A stretch of 46,957 nucleotides of DNA from assembly GCA_036374835.1 (NCBI GenBank), contig DASUTB010000094.1:1-46957 (forward strand), written 5' to 3'. The notes beneath the pieces were generated by a model that saw only the letters and a list, made by a program, of their open reading frames with translations, ran no database searches and was not told where the DNA came from. A program made the position numbers and the translations under genes. This document shows positions 8,650 to 17,186 of this stretch, piece after piece; position 1 is the first letter of the stretch; each line of letters starts with the position of its first letter. The stretch is from DASUTB01 sp036374835. GTDB lineage: Bacteria > Actinomycetota > Actinomycetes > Jiangellales > Jiangellaceae.

Positions 8650-9557
8650 GTGCTCGGCTCCGAGAACGGCGGGACGCCGTACGGCTGGGGGGTCTTGCCG
8701 AACGACGCCGGGTAGACCGCGGCGATGTCGTCCGCACTCCAGCCGCCGTCGCGGTATGCGGCCGCAACCTCGGACGGGTAGCCCCACAGCGCCAGCCGGT
8801 CGCCGCCGAGCCCGATCGTCTGACCGGTCACGCCCGCGGCGGCGTCCGAGACGAGGAAGACGATCAGCCCTGCGACGTCCTCGGGCGTGCCGAACGCCGC
8901 TCCCTTGCGCAGCCAGTCCGGGAACGGCTCCCCCCGCTGCTCGAACGCCTCGACATACGGTGCGAACGCCGGAATCGTCTTGGTCATCTCGGTCGCCGCG
9001 GTGGGCACGATGCAGTTGACCGTCACCTGATCGCGAGCGAGCTCCATCGCCCAGGTACGGGCCATCGCCGTGACGCCGGCCTTGCAGGCTGCGTAGTTGC
9101 CCTGGCCGAAGTTGCCGTACTGGCCGGCCGGCGAGCCGGCGAGCACGATCCGCCCGCCATCGCCCTGTTCGCGGAACCGGACGGCGGCGGCACGGGCGCA
9201 GGTGAACGTGCCGCGCAGGTGTACCCGCACGACGGCATCGAAGTCGTCGTCGCTCATCTTCCAGAGCACACGGTCGCGCAGGACGCCCGCGTTCGTGATC
9301 ATCGCATCGATGCGGCCGAACTCCGATACCGCAGCCGCGACAAGGCCGTCGGCCGTCTCGGTCTCCCCGACCGGGCCGACGTGTCCGACCGCAGCGCCTC
9401 CGCCATCGCTGATCGCGTCGACGGCCTGCCCGGCTAGGTCGGCGTCGACGTCATTGACAACGACGGACGCCCCGGCTGCCGCGAGCGCCCCGGCGTAGGC
9501 GCGGCCCAGGCCGCGGCCGGCTCCGGTGACCACGGCGACCTTTCCCTTGAGATTCAT
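8646..9557 (-). CDS. Short-chain dehydrogenase (hydroxyacyl-CoA dehydrogenase-like)
   Basis: The 303-residue Rossmann enzyme has TGAGRGLG at 11-18 for NAD(P) binding, NAG at 89-91, and the catalytic Ser142, Tyr155 and Lys159 in AGSPAG and NYAACKAG. The opening GRGLGRAYAGALAAAGASVVV, with NDVD after it, resembles the dehydrogenase part of peroxisomal MFE-2 enzymes, which work with a MaoC-type hydratase. A MaoC gene in the same operon fits that pairing. A C-terminal extension past the usual GG end (about residues 255-303) is present. The start is the ATG at 9557 with GGGAG about 6 bases upstream. It is the first gene of the cassette after the regulator. Confidence 0.9.
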   Translation of the reverse strand: MNLKGKVAVVTGAGRGLGRAYAGALAAAGASVVVNDVDADLAGQAVDAISDGGGAAVGHVGPVGETETADGLVAAAVSEFGRIDAMITNAGVLRDRVLWKMSDDDFDAVVRVHLRGTFTCARAAAVRFREQGDGGRIVLAGSPAGQYGNFGQGNYAACKAGVTAMARTWAMELARDQVTVNCIVPTAATEMTKTIPAFAPYVEAFEQRGEPFPDWLRKGAAFGTPEDVAGLIVFLVSDAAAGVTGQTIGLGGDRLALWGYPSEVAAAYRDGGWSADDIAAVYPASFGKTPQPYGVPPFSEPST

Positions 9558-9614
9558 GCTGCTCCCGCCCGTTGGGTCGCCCGTCCACATCGCGTCCCTT
9601 GTTGGGCGCCATCA

Positions 9615-9633
9615 TGGACGGAAATTCCATGCC
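9615..9633. promoter_or_regulatory. Possible operator in the promoter of the catabolic operon
   Basis: CATGGA and TCCATG form a perfect 6-bp inverted repeat with a 7-nt spacer that itself contains most of GGAAATTCC. It lies about 60 bases upstream of the SDR start, in the only sizeable gap (135 bp) between the PaaX-like gene and the operon. It is a plausible binding site for that regulator. The match to known PaaX sites was not tested. Confidence 0.35.
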
Positions 9634-9692
9634 CGTCAATGGAGTGTCGAATATTAGCTCACGATTCGCCGGCGCCGGCCAGGCGGTTCGCG

Positions 9693-10532
9693 TCAGCTCG
9701 CCGCTACGTCGTCGATCAGGTCGAAAAATGCGGCGGCGTCGCGCTTGGCGGACCCATGGTTGGCCGCGTGCAGGGCTCGGAACCGCTGCTGGGCCCGGAT
9801 CGCCGGCCAGCCGCCCGGGAGGAGCTGGATCGGGATTCGCGGATCGTCGCGCAGCACCAACAACCACTCGGTGCTCAGGCGCAACGTCAAGGCAAGCGCG
9901 TCCTCGGCAGGCTTGTCGTCCGGGCACTCGCTCCAGTCGGTCAGGAACTGCTCATAGCCAGCGGCGAGTCGCGCGAGGTCGAACGTCTCCCGCGCAACCC
10001 TGGCCCGATCGGTGAAGTTGGACGGCCGGACCTGAAAGACGTGGGCGTGGGCGTCCACGCCGAGTTCCTCGACGAGTTGCCCGACCGCGCCGGGCGTCGA
10101 CGGCGCGATCCAGACGCCGCTGTGCAGCGAGCCGAATCCGGCCCACGTCAAACGCGATCGCAGTCCATGACGCTGCCGCTGCCACGACTCGGGCAGCGAG
10201 AAGGTGAGTATCGTCCAGTCCGAATCGGCGTCCTCGTTGACGGCGCCGACCTCCCAGATCCGCCGACGCCCTTCCTCGAGCACCTCCTGACAGCGCGGCG
10301 TCATCGCGAAATACATCCGCCGACCACGGCGGTGGCGGGCCAACAATCCCCGCTGCACCATCCGTGCGAGCGTGGCGCGTGTGGCATGCTCGCTGATGCC
10401 GACGCGATCGAACGCTTCGATGAAACTGCCGGAGAACAAGCCGCTGTTCGGTGGAACGTGTTCAGCGAGCAGAGTGAACGCCACGGACTGCGGCCGCAGC
10501 CAGCGCCTACCCTCGCTCCCCCAGCCGCTCAC
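9693..10532 (-). CDS. PaaX-family transcriptional regulator
   Basis: The 279-residue protein (with this start) has the PaaX layout. A winged helix begins LRPQSVAFTLLAEHV and continues through GISEHATRATLARMVQRGLL. A central domain starts near TILTFSLPES and contains WAGFGSLHSGVWIAPS. A C-terminal domain ends the protein. PaaX proteins repress phenylacetate and other aromatic-acid pathways and respond to the CoA thioester. The reading frame runs open upstream through nuoN, which is a high-GC artefact. GTG at 10532 is chosen, and GTG at 10559 is also possible; neither has a strong ribosome site. Its place directly before the CoA-ligase cassette predicts that it controls that cassette. Confidence 0.85.
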   Translation of the reverse strand: MSGWGSEGRRWLRPQSVAFTLLAEHVPPNSGLFSGSFIEAFDRVGISEHATRATLARMVQRGLLARHRRGRRMYFAMTPRCQEVLEEGRRRIWEVGAVNEDADSDWTILTFSLPESWQRQRHGLRSRLTWAGFGSLHSGVWIAPSTPGAVGQLVEELGVDAHAHVFQVRPSNFTDRARVARETFDLARLAAGYEQFLTDWSECPDDKPAEDALALTLRLSTEWLLVLRDDPRIPIQLLPGGWPAIRAQQRFRALHAANHGSAKRDAAAFFDLIDDVAAS

Positions 10533-10726
10533 GGCGACACTCGACTTCTCATTGACCACCGCCAGATTTCTGTCGAACGACAGCCACCATATCCTCTTGT
10601 GCGGCGAGACGCGATGACCGCCTGCGGCATTGACGACTCCTCGCCCATAACTGGCCGCGAGGCCGCGCGGATAGCTTGCGCCACGTACGACTGGCTCGGT
10701 TCCGTTGACGAGTCGTCCGCAGGAGG

Positions 10727-12211
10727 TCAGCCGAACAGTCCGGCGCTCTCGCCGGCCAAGCCGAGCACGAGCTGCGGCAGCACCGAGAACGCCAGGCCGG
10801 CGGCGAGCGCGATGCCGACCGCGACACCGGAGGTCATCGGCACGCGGTACGTTCGTGGCTCCTTGGTGCGCGCAGGCGTGAACAGCAGCACCGTCCAGCG
10901 CAGGTAGTACACCAGCCCGATGGCGGTGTTGATCACGACCGCGACGGCCAGCCACGTCGCACCGCCGGCGACGGCCGCGTCCACGATCACCACCCTCGCC
11001 CACAGACCCGCCACACCGGGCGGCAGGCCGGCGAGCGCTACGAGGCCGAACCCGAGCGCCACCGCTGCAGCCGGCTTGGCCCACGCCAGGCCGCGATAAT
11101 CCTCGATGGCGCCGGTTGGTTCGGCGGACCGAGCCACGATCGAGACGACGCCGAATGCGGCGAGGTTGATAACGGCGTACAACGCCAGGTATGCCACGGC
11201 CGTCGACAGTTGAGCGCCGATCAGCCCACCATCGGCCGCGACCGATGCGCCCAGCGGGACGAGCATGTAGCCGGCGTGTGCGACCGACGACCACGCCAGC
11301 AGCCGGATCGCGGAGCGCTGGCGCAGCGCCGCCACGTTGCCAAGCGTCATCGTCACCACCGCGAGAACGGCCAGCAGCGGAGCCCACACGTCCGCGTAGG
11401 AAGGAAACCCGATCCCGACGACGATCACCAGCCCGGCGATGCCCGCCGCCTTCGACACCACCGAGAGGTACGCGGCCACCACGACCGGTGCTCCGTCGTA
11501 GGTGTCCGGAACCCAGAAGTGGAACGGCACTGCGCCGATCTTGAACAGGAGACCTCCGAGGGTCAGGACGACACCGGCCGTCGCGGCCGCGGTCCGGCCC
11601 TCGGGCTCGGCCAGGGCCGCTGCGATCCGGTCGAGGTGGATCGCACCCGTAACACCGTAGATCAGGCTGATGCCGTAGATCATGACGGCGATCGACACGA
11701 CCGAGACGAGGAAGAAGGTCAGGGCCGCCTCCGCGTCGCGCCGGCCGGCCCGCCACAGGCCGACCAGAGCGAACGCGGGCAGTGAGACAACCTCGAGAGC
11801 GACCACGATCGTCGCGAGATCCCGTCCCGCGGCGAGAACGAGCGCGCCGGTGGCCGACGCGAGCAGCAGGAATCTGGTTTCTCCGACCGGCATCGCACCA
11901 GCGGTGTCCGAGTGGCTCAGCAAAAGGACCACGAAGGTGCCGATAAGTACGACACCTTGGAGCACCACGGTGAGTTCGTTGACGACGTAGGAACACGACG
12001 GCGCTCCATCGGCGGACAGGCAGAACGTCGCCCTGGGATCCGTCCAGAGATAGCCGACGGCGGCTAGCGCAACCGCCGCCGCGCCCGCGGAGACGGCGGT
12101 CGACACGGCCGCCCGTCCCGGCCACCAAAGGTCCAGCAGCAGCACTACGAGCGCCGCCACCGCCAGCACCACGGGCGGGGCGACCGCCAGCCAATCGACG
12201 GTCTGGGCCAT
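10727..12211 (-). CDS. nuoN: NADH-quinone oxidoreductase subunit N
   Basis: The 494-residue antiporter-like membrane subunit of complex I has about 13-14 hydrophobic helices. The conserved core runs SIAVMIYGISLIYGVTG to LGGLLFKIGAVPFHFWVPD, then LAWSSVAHAGYML near residue 300. NuoN, NuoM and NuoL each form a proton channel in the membrane arm. The start codon overlaps the nuoM stop (TGATG). It is the last gene of the operon, and about 195 bp without a gene separate its stop from the PaaX start. Length and helix content are normal, with no sign of decay. Confidence 0.94.
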   Translation of the reverse strand: MAQTVDWLAVAPPVVLAVAALVVLLLDLWWPGRAAVSTAVSAGAAAVALAAVGYLWTDPRATFCLSADGAPSCSYVVNELTVVLQGVVLIGTFVVLLLSHSDTAGAMPVGETRFLLLASATGALVLAAGRDLATIVVALEVVSLPAFALVGLWRAGRRDAEAALTFFLVSVVSIAVMIYGISLIYGVTGAIHLDRIAAALAEPEGRTAAATAGVVLTLGGLLFKIGAVPFHFWVPDTYDGAPVVVAAYLSVVSKAAGIAGLVIVVGIGFPSYADVWAPLLAVLAVVTMTLGNVAALRQRSAIRLLAWSSVAHAGYMLVPLGASVAADGGLIGAQLSTAVAYLALYAVINLAAFGVVSIVARSAEPTGAIEDYRGLAWAKPAAAVALGFGLVALAGLPPGVAGLWARVVIVDAAVAGGATWLAVAVVINTAIGLVYYLRWTVLLFTPARTKEPRTYRVPMTSGVAVGIALAAGLAFSVLPQLVLGLAGESAGLFG

Positions 12212-13728
12212 CACGATCCCATTCCCGACATCACCGGATCGACCAACTCCAGGACCAGCGCGGGCCACAACCCGAGCAGCACGATCAACGCCACCAGCGG
12301 CGCCCAGGACGCGGCCTCGATACCGGTCACGTCACCGAGCACCGACAGCCTCGGACCGATCACGTCGGCGCCCTGGCAGATCCGCCGCACCATGGTCAGC
12401 AGGTAGACCGCGGTCAGCAACACGCCGATCAAGGCGACCGCCAGCAACCCGAGGAAGTACGGCCGTCCCAGCGCCGCGGCAGGATCGAAGGCTCCGGCCA
12501 GGGTGAGCAGCTCACCCCAGAACCCGGCAAGCCCGGGCAGGCCGAGCGCGGCGACCGCCCCGAAGGTCAGCAGCGTGCCGAGCCGCGGCAGCCGGGCGTA
12601 CAGCCCGCCTCCGAGCCCGGCGAACTCGCTGGTGCCGTGCCGGTCCTTCACCGCCCCGGCCAGGAAGAACAGCAGACCGATAATGAGCCCGTGAGCCAGC
12701 CCGGCGAACACCGAGCCGTTCAGGCCGGCCGGTGTCAACGTCGCGACACCGAGTACGACGAATCCCATGTGACCCACGCTGGAGTAGGCGACGAGCCGTT
12801 TGACATCGCGCTGCCCCAGGCAGGCCAGCGCCCCGTACACGATGCCCACGACGGCGAGCCCGCCCAGGATCGGTGCGATCACGCGGACACCGTCGGGAAC
12901 GACCGGGACGGCGACCCGCACCAGCCCGTAGGAGCCCATCTTCAGCAGCACACCGGCGAGCAGAACCGAGCCGACGGTCGGCGCCTTGGCGTGTGCGTCC
13001 GGCAGCCAGGTGTGCAGTGGCCACACCGGGACCTTCACGGCGAGCCCGCCGACGATGGCCGACGCCGCGATCAGCTGGTCCCGCGCGCTCATGCCGTCCC
13101 CGCCGGCTGCCGCCAGCTCGATCATGTCGAAAGTGCCGGCCCGGACTCCGACGATCAGGAAACCGATCAGCATGATTCCCGAGCCCAGCACCGTGTAGAT
13201 GATGAACGTGGTGGCCGCGGATGTCCGTCCCTTCTCGTCGTCCGGATCGCCCCACCAGGCGATGACGAACCACATCGGGATCAACACGATCTCGAAGAAC
13301 ACGAAGAACAGCACGAGATCGAGTGCGAGGAACGTGCCGATCATGCCGACTTCGAGCAACAGGATGAGGCCGATGAACACACGCAACCGCCCACCGGCCG
13401 GCCTGACCCGCACCGTGTAGAGCAGGCAGCAGAACACGAGCAATGCGGTGAGCAGTACGAACGGCAACGACAGCCCGTCGACGCCGAGCCGCCAGTACAG
13501 GTTGAGCGCCGGCGCCCATTCCGCTTCGGTGACGAACTGCACCGTGCCGGACGAGCCGATATCGAACCGCACCGCGGCCACCACCGCAGCGGCCAGCGCC
13601 CCGCCGGATGCGACCAGACCCACCAGCGGCGCCAACCGGGTCGCTGCCCCGCGTGGCAGGAAAAACAGCGTCAGGCATCCGGCCAGCGGCACCAGCATCA
13701 GCAGGTGGAGGATGAGCCGATCGATCAT
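12211..13728 (-). CDS. nuoM: NADH-quinone oxidoreductase subunit M
   Basis: The 505-residue antiporter-like subunit has the strongly conserved NuoM stretches: FFVFFEIVLIPMWFVIAWWG with the essential-glutamate position, KVPVWPLHTWLPDAHAKAPT, and LVAYSSVGHMGFVVLG. It belongs to the proton-pumping membrane arm of complex I. It overlaps the nuoL stop by 4 bp and the nuoN start by 1 bp. No missing segment is visible. The chain starts MIDRLILHLLMLVPLAG with a hydrophobic first helix, and the ATG is unambiguous. Confidence 0.95.
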   Translation of the reverse strand: MIDRLILHLLMLVPLAGCLTLFFLPRGAATRLAPLVGLVASGGALAAAVVAAVRFDIGSSGTVQFVTEAEWAPALNLYWRLGVDGLSLPFVLLTALLVFCCLLYTVRVRPAGGRLRVFIGLILLLEVGMIGTFLALDLVLFFVFFEIVLIPMWFVIAWWGDPDDEKGRTSAATTFIIYTVLGSGIMLIGFLIVGVRAGTFDMIELAAAGGDGMSARDQLIAASAIVGGLAVKVPVWPLHTWLPDAHAKAPTVGSVLLAGVLLKMGSYGLVRVAVPVVPDGVRVIAPILGGLAVVGIVYGALACLGQRDVKRLVAYSSVGHMGFVVLGVATLTPAGLNGSVFAGLAHGLIIGLLFFLAGAVKDRHGTSEFAGLGGGLYARLPRLGTLLTFGAVAALGLPGLAGFWGELLTLAGAFDPAAALGRPYFLGLLAVALIGVLLTAVYLLTMVRRICQGADVIGPRLSVLGDVTGIEAASWAPLVALIVLLGLWPALVLELVDPVMSGMGS

Positions 13729-15569
13729 CGCAGGCCCACCGCCGTCCCGACGACAACAAGGATCACGACCGACGCAAGGATCGTTGTGACGTATGCCTGC
13801 ACCCGGCCGGTCTGCGCGGACCGGGGCAAGGCGCCGAGAGCCCGAACGACCCGGCCGACGCCGAGCACGTACGGCTGGATGGCGTCGCGATCACCGGCCA
13901 CGGCCAGCCGCACAAGACCGTAGACGGGGCGGACGACCGTCCGGCCGTAGAGCGCGTCCACCCCGAAGCCCCGGGCGAACAGTGGCCGGACCGGACCGAG
14001 CGCGGCCGCCGGATCGCGGCCACCGTGGACCTGCCAATCGTGGAACGCGGCGTAACACCCGATGAAGACCAGTCCGAGGGAGACCACCGCGGTGGTCGAG
14101 TGGAGCCCCACCCCGTCGGCCGCACCGCTGGTGCCGGGGTCGACCGCGCCCGGCAACGCGAAGGCGAACGGTCCGAGTAAAGCCGCTGCAGCGGTGAGCA
14201 GGCCGATCGGTACGCCCATCCTGGCGTGCGGATCGTGCGGACGCGGGTCGCCTGTCCGCGGTGCGCCATGGAACGCCAGCAGCCAGACACGGGTCGCGTA
14301 CGCGGCGGTGATCAAGACGGTGACCAGCCCCGTGATGAGCACCGACCATGCCGCCCAGGACGGCACCGGCCCTCCGTTGCGCGCCGCCTCCTCCGCAGCG
14401 GACAGGATCGACTCTCTCGAGAAGAAGCCGGCCAGGGGCGGTGCGCCGATCATTACGGCGAGCCCGATCGTCGTGGCGACGTAGATGCCCGGCATCGGGT
14501 CGGCCAGCCCGCCCATCCGGGACAGCAGCGTCGTCCCGATGGCGTGCGCGAGAGCGCCGGCGGCGAGGAACAGCATCGCTTTGAACGCGGCATGGGTGAC
14601 CAGGTGGAACACCCCCGCCGAGAAGCCACCGACGGCGAGCCCGCCGAGCATGTACGCCAGCTGGCTGGAGGTCGACCAGGCGAGCACTCGCTTGAAGTCG
14701 TCATTGGCCAGTGCGCACAGTGCGGCGACGACCATCGTCACCGATGCGATCACCGCCAGCACGGCAAGCGCCGTTCCCGATTGCACGAACGCGCCGTAGA
14801 GCCGCGCGACGAGGAACACGCCCGCGGCGACGATGGTGGCTGTGTGGATCAGTGCGGAGATCGGTGTCAGGCCCACCGTCGCATCCGGCAGCCACACGTG
14901 CAGCGGCACCTGCGCAGACTTGCCGACCACTCCGCACAGCACCAGGATCAGCGCGACAGTGAGCGTCGCCGACGGGGTTGCCTGAGCGACGATCGCCGAG
15001 ATCCGGAACGAGTCCGCCTGCGTGGCCAGCACGAAGAAGCCGGCCAGCAGCCCGGCATCACCGAGATGGGTGACGATGAACGCCTTGGCCGCCGCGGATC
15101 GCGCCTCGGACAGCTCCCAGTAGTGGCCGATCAGCAGGAACGAACAGATGCCCATGATCTCCCAGCCGACCAGTAAGATGATCAAGTCATCGGCGATGAC
15201 CACCAGCACCATGGCCGCGGTGAACAGCGACACGAATGCGGCGTAGCTGCCGTATCGCCGGTCGCGTTTCAGGTATGCGGTGGAATACACCTGAACCGCC
15301 AGCGCGACGGCGGTGACCATCACCACCAGCGTGACGGTAAGCCCGTCCGCGCGAGTCGCGATCTCGATGGGAATCCAACCGGTCGGGATCTCACCCCACA
15401 CCGTGACCGACGATTCGCCGAGCCACACCTGAACCGCCCAGATGACCGCGCCAATGAACGCGATGCCGGCGCCCGCCATGGCGATCCACTGCGCCGTCCG
15501 GCGCCGACGCCCCAGTGCCAGTCCGGCACCGAACGCGGCGAACGGCACTAGCACGATCAGCCCGCTCAC
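13725..15569 (-). CDS. nuoL: NADH-quinone oxidoreductase subunit L
   Basis: The 614-residue distal proton-pumping subunit of complex I contains IILLVGWEIMGICSFLLIGH, QVPLHVWLPDATVGLTPISA and LAWSTSSQLAYMLGGLA, the hallmark NuoL segments. A C-terminal part includes the lateral helix region. Its ATG overlaps the nuoK stop by 4 bp. The hairpin inside the end of nuoK lies only about 22 bases before this start on the coding strand, so it could affect nuoL translation or transcript stability. Length and motifs are normal. Confidence 0.95.
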   Translation of the reverse strand: MSGLIVLVPFAAFGAGLALGRRRRTAQWIAMAGAGIAFIGAVIWAVQVWLGESSVTVWGEIPTGWIPIEIATRADGLTVTLVVMVTAVALAVQVYSTAYLKRDRRYGSYAAFVSLFTAAMVLVVIADDLIILLVGWEIMGICSFLLIGHYWELSEARSAAAKAFIVTHLGDAGLLAGFFVLATQADSFRISAIVAQATPSATLTVALILVLCGVVGKSAQVPLHVWLPDATVGLTPISALIHTATIVAAGVFLVARLYGAFVQSGTALAVLAVIASVTMVVAALCALANDDFKRVLAWSTSSQLAYMLGGLAVGGFSAGVFHLVTHAAFKAMLFLAAGALAHAIGTTLLSRMGGLADPMPGIYVATTIGLAVMIGAPPLAGFFSRESILSAAEEAARNGGPVPSWAAWSVLITGLVTVLITAAYATRVWLLAFHGAPRTGDPRPHDPHARMGVPIGLLTAAAALLGPFAFALPGAVDPGTSGAADGVGLHSTTAVVSLGLVFIGCYAAFHDWQVHGGRDPAAALGPVRPLFARGFGVDALYGRTVVRPVYGLVRLAVAGDRDAIQPYVLGVGRVVRALGALPRSAQTGRVQAYVTTILASVVILVVVGTAVGLR

Positions 15570-15964
15570 GTGTCGCCCCTACCCTCATCCCCCATGATCA
15601 TGTTCAATCGACCAGCGAAATCCGGGGTAGATTGAACATGATCATGGGAGGTATGGCTGCGCTCGTCGAGTGCCCCGAGATCGTCTAGGTCCGAGCTGCC
15701 GCTGGCGCGGAACACCAGCAGCACGATCGCCAGGCCGATCCCGATCTCGGCCGCCGCGATGGTGATCACGAACAGCGTCAGCACCTGTCCGCCGTGAAGA
15801 GCGTCGGACCACCACGCGTCGAACGCGACCAGGTTGATGTTGGCCGCGTTCAGCATCAGCTCGACCGAGACGAGAACCAGAACCGCGTTGCGGCGCGCGA
15901 GAACGCCGAAGACCCCGATTCCGAACAGCAGTGATGAAATGATCAACGGCAGGCTCAGGCTCAT
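15566..15964 (-). CDS. nuoK: NADH-quinone oxidoreductase subunit K with C-terminal extension
   Basis: The 132-residue product exceeds the roughly 100 residues usual for NuoK. Residues 1-98 are canonical: three membrane helices, VSVELMLNAANINLVAF with the functional Glu35, and TIAAAEIGIGLAIVLLVF with Glu73. The canonical end SDLDDLGALDE is followed by a hydrophilic tail (about 99-132). Residues about 106-125 of that tail are encoded by a hairpin with perfect 19-bp arms at 15591-15648. The tail has no recognisable domain. The start overlaps nuoJ by 4 bp and the stop overlaps nuoL by 4 bp, so operon coupling is preserved despite the insertion. Core function should be intact. Confidence 0.94.
   Translation of the reverse strand: MSLSLPLIISSLLFGIGVFGVLARRNAVLVLVSVELMLNAANINLVAFDAWWSDALHGGQVLTLFVITIAAAEIGIGLAIVLLVFRASGSSDLDDLGALDERSHTSHDHVQSTPDFAGRLNMIMGDEGRGDT
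15591..15648. repeat. Perfect hairpin inside the nuoK reading frame
   Basis: Arms at 15591-15609 and 15630-15648 are perfect 19-bp inverted copies (left arm CCCATGATCATGTTCAATC) with a 20-nt loop. They are translated in nuoK without breaking the frame. The outer stem resembles the other palindromes of the window in its TGATCAYGTT core. It is positioned just ahead of nuoL, so an mRNA role (processing, partial termination) is possible. Confidence 0.9.
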
Positions 15965-16515
15965 GAGCCTTCTCCCTCGGGCGACGGCACGCTACGACTC
16001 CCACCGGTTACCTCGTCGCCACCACCCCGCCGCGTCAACGCGATCGCACCGACCAGCGCCGCGAGCAGCAACACCGAAAGTGCTTCGAAGGGAACCACCC
16101 AATTGCTGAACAGCCCGCCACCGATGTCTTCGGCGCTTCCGCCGGTGCCGCCGAGCTCGATTCGCTCGTCGCCGAACGTGCTCAGCTGGACCGCGAGCAG
16201 CAGGATCGTGATCATCCCGGCGATGATCCCATCCAGGGCGATCCGGCCCGCCGGGGCCGCCGGAGAGGGCTCGCCAGGGGCCCGGGTCAACATCAGCGCG
16301 AACAGTACGAGGACCACGACCGCGCCGACGTAGATCAAGATCTGCACCCAGACGAGCACTTCGGCGGCCAGCATCAGGAAGCACCCGGCGATAGCGGCCA
16401 AGCTCACGGCCAGCCACAGCGCAGCGTGTACGACTCGAGACGTCGTGACCGCGAACGCACCCGCCACCACCGCGAGCCCTCCGAACAGCACGAACGTTAT
16501 TTCAACGCCGTTCAC
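15961..16515 (-). CDS. nuoJ: NADH-quinone oxidoreductase subunit J
   Basis: The 184-residue membrane subunit has five predicted helices. The conserved region is HAALWLAVSLAAIAGCFLML and VWVQILIYVGAVVVLVLF, which contains the pi-bulge helix region of NuoJ important for coupling. The loop after helix 4 is Gly- and Ser-rich. The tail after the last helix (GGGDEVTGGSRSVPSPEGEGS, about 164-184) is polar. The 4-bp overlaps with nuoI and nuoK show tight operon structure. It is normal for actinobacterial NuoJ. Confidence 0.93.
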   Translation of the reverse strand: MNGVEITFVLFGGLAVVAGAFAVTTSRVVHAALWLAVSLAAIAGCFLMLAAEVLVWVQILIYVGAVVVLVLFALMLTRAPGEPSPAAPAGRIALDGIIAGMITILLLAVQLSTFGDERIELGGTGGSAEDIGGGLFSNWVVPFEALSVLLLAALVGAIALTRRGGGDEVTGGSRSVPSPEGEGS

Positions 16516-17135
16516 GCGGGACCGCCCGCTGGCGCGTCCGGTCCCGCCGAAGACATACCTGGCCCTGCCGCCGGACCGCCCCCTCGAGCGCCCGACCCCC
16601 CAAACGACATACCCGGCCCTGCCGCCGGACCGCCCCCTCGCTTAGCCTTGCGTGCGGCTTCCAGTTCCTTCGGCTCGGGTGCACCGCTGTCGAGCCCCGG
16701 AGGCGGCGGAACGGTCGCCGCCCACTGGCCGAGCCGATCCCGCTCGTGAACGAGATCGCGGATGTCCAGTTCGGCGTACTCGAACTCCGGCGACCATTCG
16801 AGCGCATCGTACGGGCACACCTCGATGCAGATGCCGCAGTACATACACAGCGAGAAATCGATCGCGAACCGATCCAGCACGTTCCTCGAGCGGGGACGGC
16901 CTCCCGGTCTGGCCGGCGGCATCTGCTCGCTGTGGGAGTCGATGTAGATGCACCAGTCGGGGCACTCACGGGCGCACAACATACAGACCGTGCAGTTCGC
17001 CTCGATCAATGCGATCACACCGCGGCTACGCGGAGGCAGTTCCGGCAGCACGTCCGGATATTGAGCCGTCACGGCACGCCGCATCATCCGCCGGAACGTC
17101 GTCACCAAGCCCGCTGCGAGGCCTCGCCCAAGCAT
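16512..17135 (-). CDS. nuoI: NADH-quinone oxidoreductase subunit I (2x[4Fe-4S])
   Basis: The 207-residue ferredoxin-like subunit carries clusters N6a/N6b. Cysteine sets are C48-x2-C51-x2-C54-x3-C58P and C97-x2-C100-x2-C103-x3-C107P. It passes electrons to NuoB. After the canonical domain (to about 165) comes a low-complexity tail built from two copies of a GGGPAAGPGMS unit, produced by an 18-codon tandem duplication in the DNA (16552-16640). The tail is not expected to bind metal. The ATG at 17135 is preceded by a small membrane-protein gene rather than directly by nuoH. In the transcript it follows nuoH and that small gene. Confidence 0.94.
   Translation of the reverse strand: MLGRGLAAGLVTTFRRMMRRAVTAQYPDVLPELPPRSRGVIALIEANCTVCMLCARECPDWCIYIDSHSEQMPPARPGGRPRSRNVLDRFAIDFSLCMYCGICIEVCPYDALEWSPEFEYAELDIRDLVHERDRLGQWAATVPPPPGLDSGAPEPKELEAARKAKRGGGPAAGPGMSFGGSGARGGGPAAGPGMSSAGPDAPAGGPA
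16552..16640. repeat. 54-bp-period tandem duplication in the nuoI tail
   Basis: A 35-bp block at 16552-16586 recurs at 16606-16640 with one mismatch. The period of 54 bp equals 18 codons, so the frame is kept and the protein gains a second GGGPAAGPGMS unit. It looks like a recent slippage duplication in a Gly/Pro-rich tail. Confidence 0.9.
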
Positions 17136-17186
17136 GCCTCCATCTTGGCGCGTTTGAGAGTCCCGTTCGACCCCGACCCGGCCAAG

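Noticed and set aside
6889..8715. A 608-codon plus-strand frame opposite the CoA ligase and amidohydrolase genes
   Set aside because: Its composition is Arg/His/Asp-rich with no motif, and it lies entirely antisense to two genes with clear catalytic signatures.
9693..12194. An 833-codon minus-strand frame spanning nuoN and the PaaX-like gene as one protein
   Set aside because: The upstream part is a shifted, Arg/Gly-rich shadow of nuoN in high-GC DNA. Only the last 279 codons match a real family.
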